Source: Clostridium sp. | Lineage (GTDB): Bacteria > Bacillota > Clostridia > Oscillospirales > Acutalibacteraceae | NCBI GenBank assembly: GCA_031272895.1 | Contig: JAISSW010000002.1 | Coordinates: forward strand, 186,001 to 250,000 | Length of the DNA stretch: 64,000 nt | Direction of reading: 5' to 3' | Part shown: in pieces, positions 63,097 through 64,000 of the stretch | Numbering within the stretch: the first letter of the stretch is position 1 | How the letters are laid out: the number at the start of each line of letters is the position of its first letter | Translations under genes and position numbers: made by a program | The notes under the pieces: model-generated | What the model was told of the DNA's origin: nothing | What the model saw: only the letters and a program-made list of their open reading frames with translations | Database searches by the model: none

Positions 63097-64000
63097 ATGG
63101 ATACGGTGGAAAGGGACGGAGCTTATATCGCGAACACCTACGCTCGCTATGGCGTTGTGTTTGCTCGCGGTAAGGGCGCGCGCCTTTGGGATACCGACGG
63201 GCGCGAGTATATTGATTTTTCAAGCGGAATAGGCGTTAACAGCCTTGGCATCGCCGACCGTGAGTGGCTTACCGCCGTGACTCAGCAGGCGGGCAGGCTT
63301 GCCCACATATCCAACTATTTCTGCAACGAGCCTGCGGCGGAGCTTGCCGAGATGCTTTGCAAAAGAACCGGCATGGAAAGGGTTTTCTTCGCGAACTCCG
63401 GCGCGGAGGCAAACGAGTGCGCAATTAAGGCTGCCCGCAAGTATTCAAGCCAAAAATACGGCGCAGGGCGCGGCGTGGTCGTGACCTTAACCAACAGCTT
63501 CCACGGACGGACGGCGGCTACGCTTTCCGCAACCGGGCAGGAGGATATGCACACATATTTCTACCCTTTCCCGCAGGGCTTTGTGAGCGTCCCGGCAAAT
63601 GACCTTGCCGCCTTGCAGGCTGTGTTTGATAACGGCGACGTTTGCGCTCTAATGCTCGAGTGCATACAGGGCGAGGGCGGCGTTATTGTGCTGGAGAAGG
63701 GCTACCTTAAGGCGGCGCAAAAGCTCTGCGCCCAAAGGGATATACTCTTTATATGCGATGAGGTACAAACCGGCAACGGGCGCACAGGCACACTCTATGC
63801 GTATGAGCAGTTTGGGCTTAAGCCGGACATTGTAACAACAGCTAAGGGCTTGGGCGGCGGCTTGCCAATCGGTGCCGTGCTGTTCAACAAAAAAACTCAG
63901 GGCGTTTTTACTCCGGGGACTCACGGCTCAACCTTTGGCGGCAACCCGCTTTGCTGCGCCGCCGCGCTGAGCGTACTTTCGCGGCTTGACGAATACTTCC
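63097..64000 (+). CDS. argD: Acetylornithine aminotransferase (partial)
   Basis: The first 301 codons lie in the window; the gene continues beyond the right edge. It is a class III PLP aminotransferase with FFANSGAEANECAIKAARKYS, SFHGRTAATLSATGQ, CDEVQTGNGRTG and the PLP lysine K250 in TTAKGLGGGLPIGA. These fit ArgD, which makes N-acetylornithine in arginine synthesis, better than related ornithine or GABA aminotransferases. The ATG has TTGGAGG upstream. The rest of the arginine pathway presumably follows outside. Confidence 0.9.
   Translation, partial: MDTVERDGAYIANTYARYGVVFARGKGARLWDTDGREYIDFSSGIGVNSLGIADREWLTAVTQQAGRLAHISNYFCNEPAAELAEMLCKRTGMERVFFANSGAEANECAIKAARKYSSQKYGAGRGVVVTLTNSFHGRTAATLSATGQEDMHTYFYPFPQGFVSVPANDLAALQAVFDNGDVCALMLECIQGEGGVIVLEKGYLKAAQKLCAQRDILFICDEVQTGNGRTGTLYAYEQFGLKPDIVTTAKGLGGGLPIGAVLFNKKTQGVFTPGTHGSTFGGNPLCCAAALSVLSRLDEYF

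Overview
The window looks like a chromosome segment of a spore-forming Firmicute of class Clostridia, probably Oscillospirales/Ruminococcaceae-like. This is inferred from gene content, not from a database search. Supporting genes are spoIIGA-sigE, a SpoVB-type flippase, the ctsR-mcsA-mcsB-clpC stress operon, the rpmH-rnpA-yidD-yidC-jag cluster, a TmcAL (YlbM) enzyme, an AddA-type nuclease/helicase and a dockerin protein. The DNA is GC-rich. Genes lie on both strands with short gaps, and most transcription units start with a sigma-A-like promoter (TTGNNN, 17-18 bp, TATAAT). I see no rRNA, tRNA, CRISPR array, transposase or prophage.

Layout. 0-5.2 kb: start of a lipoprotein (cut by the edge), a DUF378 protein, a lipid kinase, a SpoVB-like flippase and FeoB. 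5.2-12.4 kb, minus strand: dnaA, yraN, glnS, gltX, rodA and a YhhN-like protein. 12.6-15.7 kb: a secreted Thr-rich protein, rsmD, coaD and a coiled-coil protein in one operon. 15.8-19.2 kb: aldo/keto reductase-ferredoxin fusion, tsaE, Ldh2-type dehydrogenase, DUF4830-like protein. 19.3-23.9 kb, minus strand: clpC, mcsB, mcsA and ctsR behind a textbook CtsR operator. 24.0-27.6 kb: rpmH, a 24-codon leader ORF, rnpA, yidD, yidC, a TM2 protein and jag. 27.7-32.4 kb: rpsU, an ECF S component, metA, and a three-gene unit (DUF4868/KwaB-like protein, thymidylate kinase, DUF2156 protein).

32.5-42.1 kb: ftsY, recJ, a HAD phosphatase, an unusual GyrB/ParE-like topoisomerase subunit, ispF, a cysteine desulfurase with thiI, and mscL with a zinc ribbon. 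42.1-46.2 kb: a GH2 beta-mannosidase, two small proteins behind a promoter containing a ten-base homopolymer, and a structured leader with an 80-residue Cys/Gly-rich protein. 46.3-56.7 kb, minus strand: a 1552-residue membrane-anchored repeat/dockerin protein, tmcAL, addA and a second YhhN-like gene. 56.8-64 kb: a secreted lipase-like protein, sigE and spoIIGA, a 45-residue peptide with an ideal promoter, a DUF5696-like lipoprotein, nrdR and the start of argD.

Most genes are housekeeping: replication start, tRNA charging and modification, membrane-protein insertion, envelope synthesis, proteolysis and sporulation. The candidates for something new are small: the 45-residue peptide with dyads upstream of its promoter, the Cys/Gly-rich protein with a folded leader beside a poly-G promoter, the dyad around the promoter at 12.6 kb, the KwaB-like gene, and the rpmH-rnpA leader ORF. 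Several starts were moved to fit ribosome binding sites or promoters; each case is noted. Family names come from reading the translations and were not tested by search.
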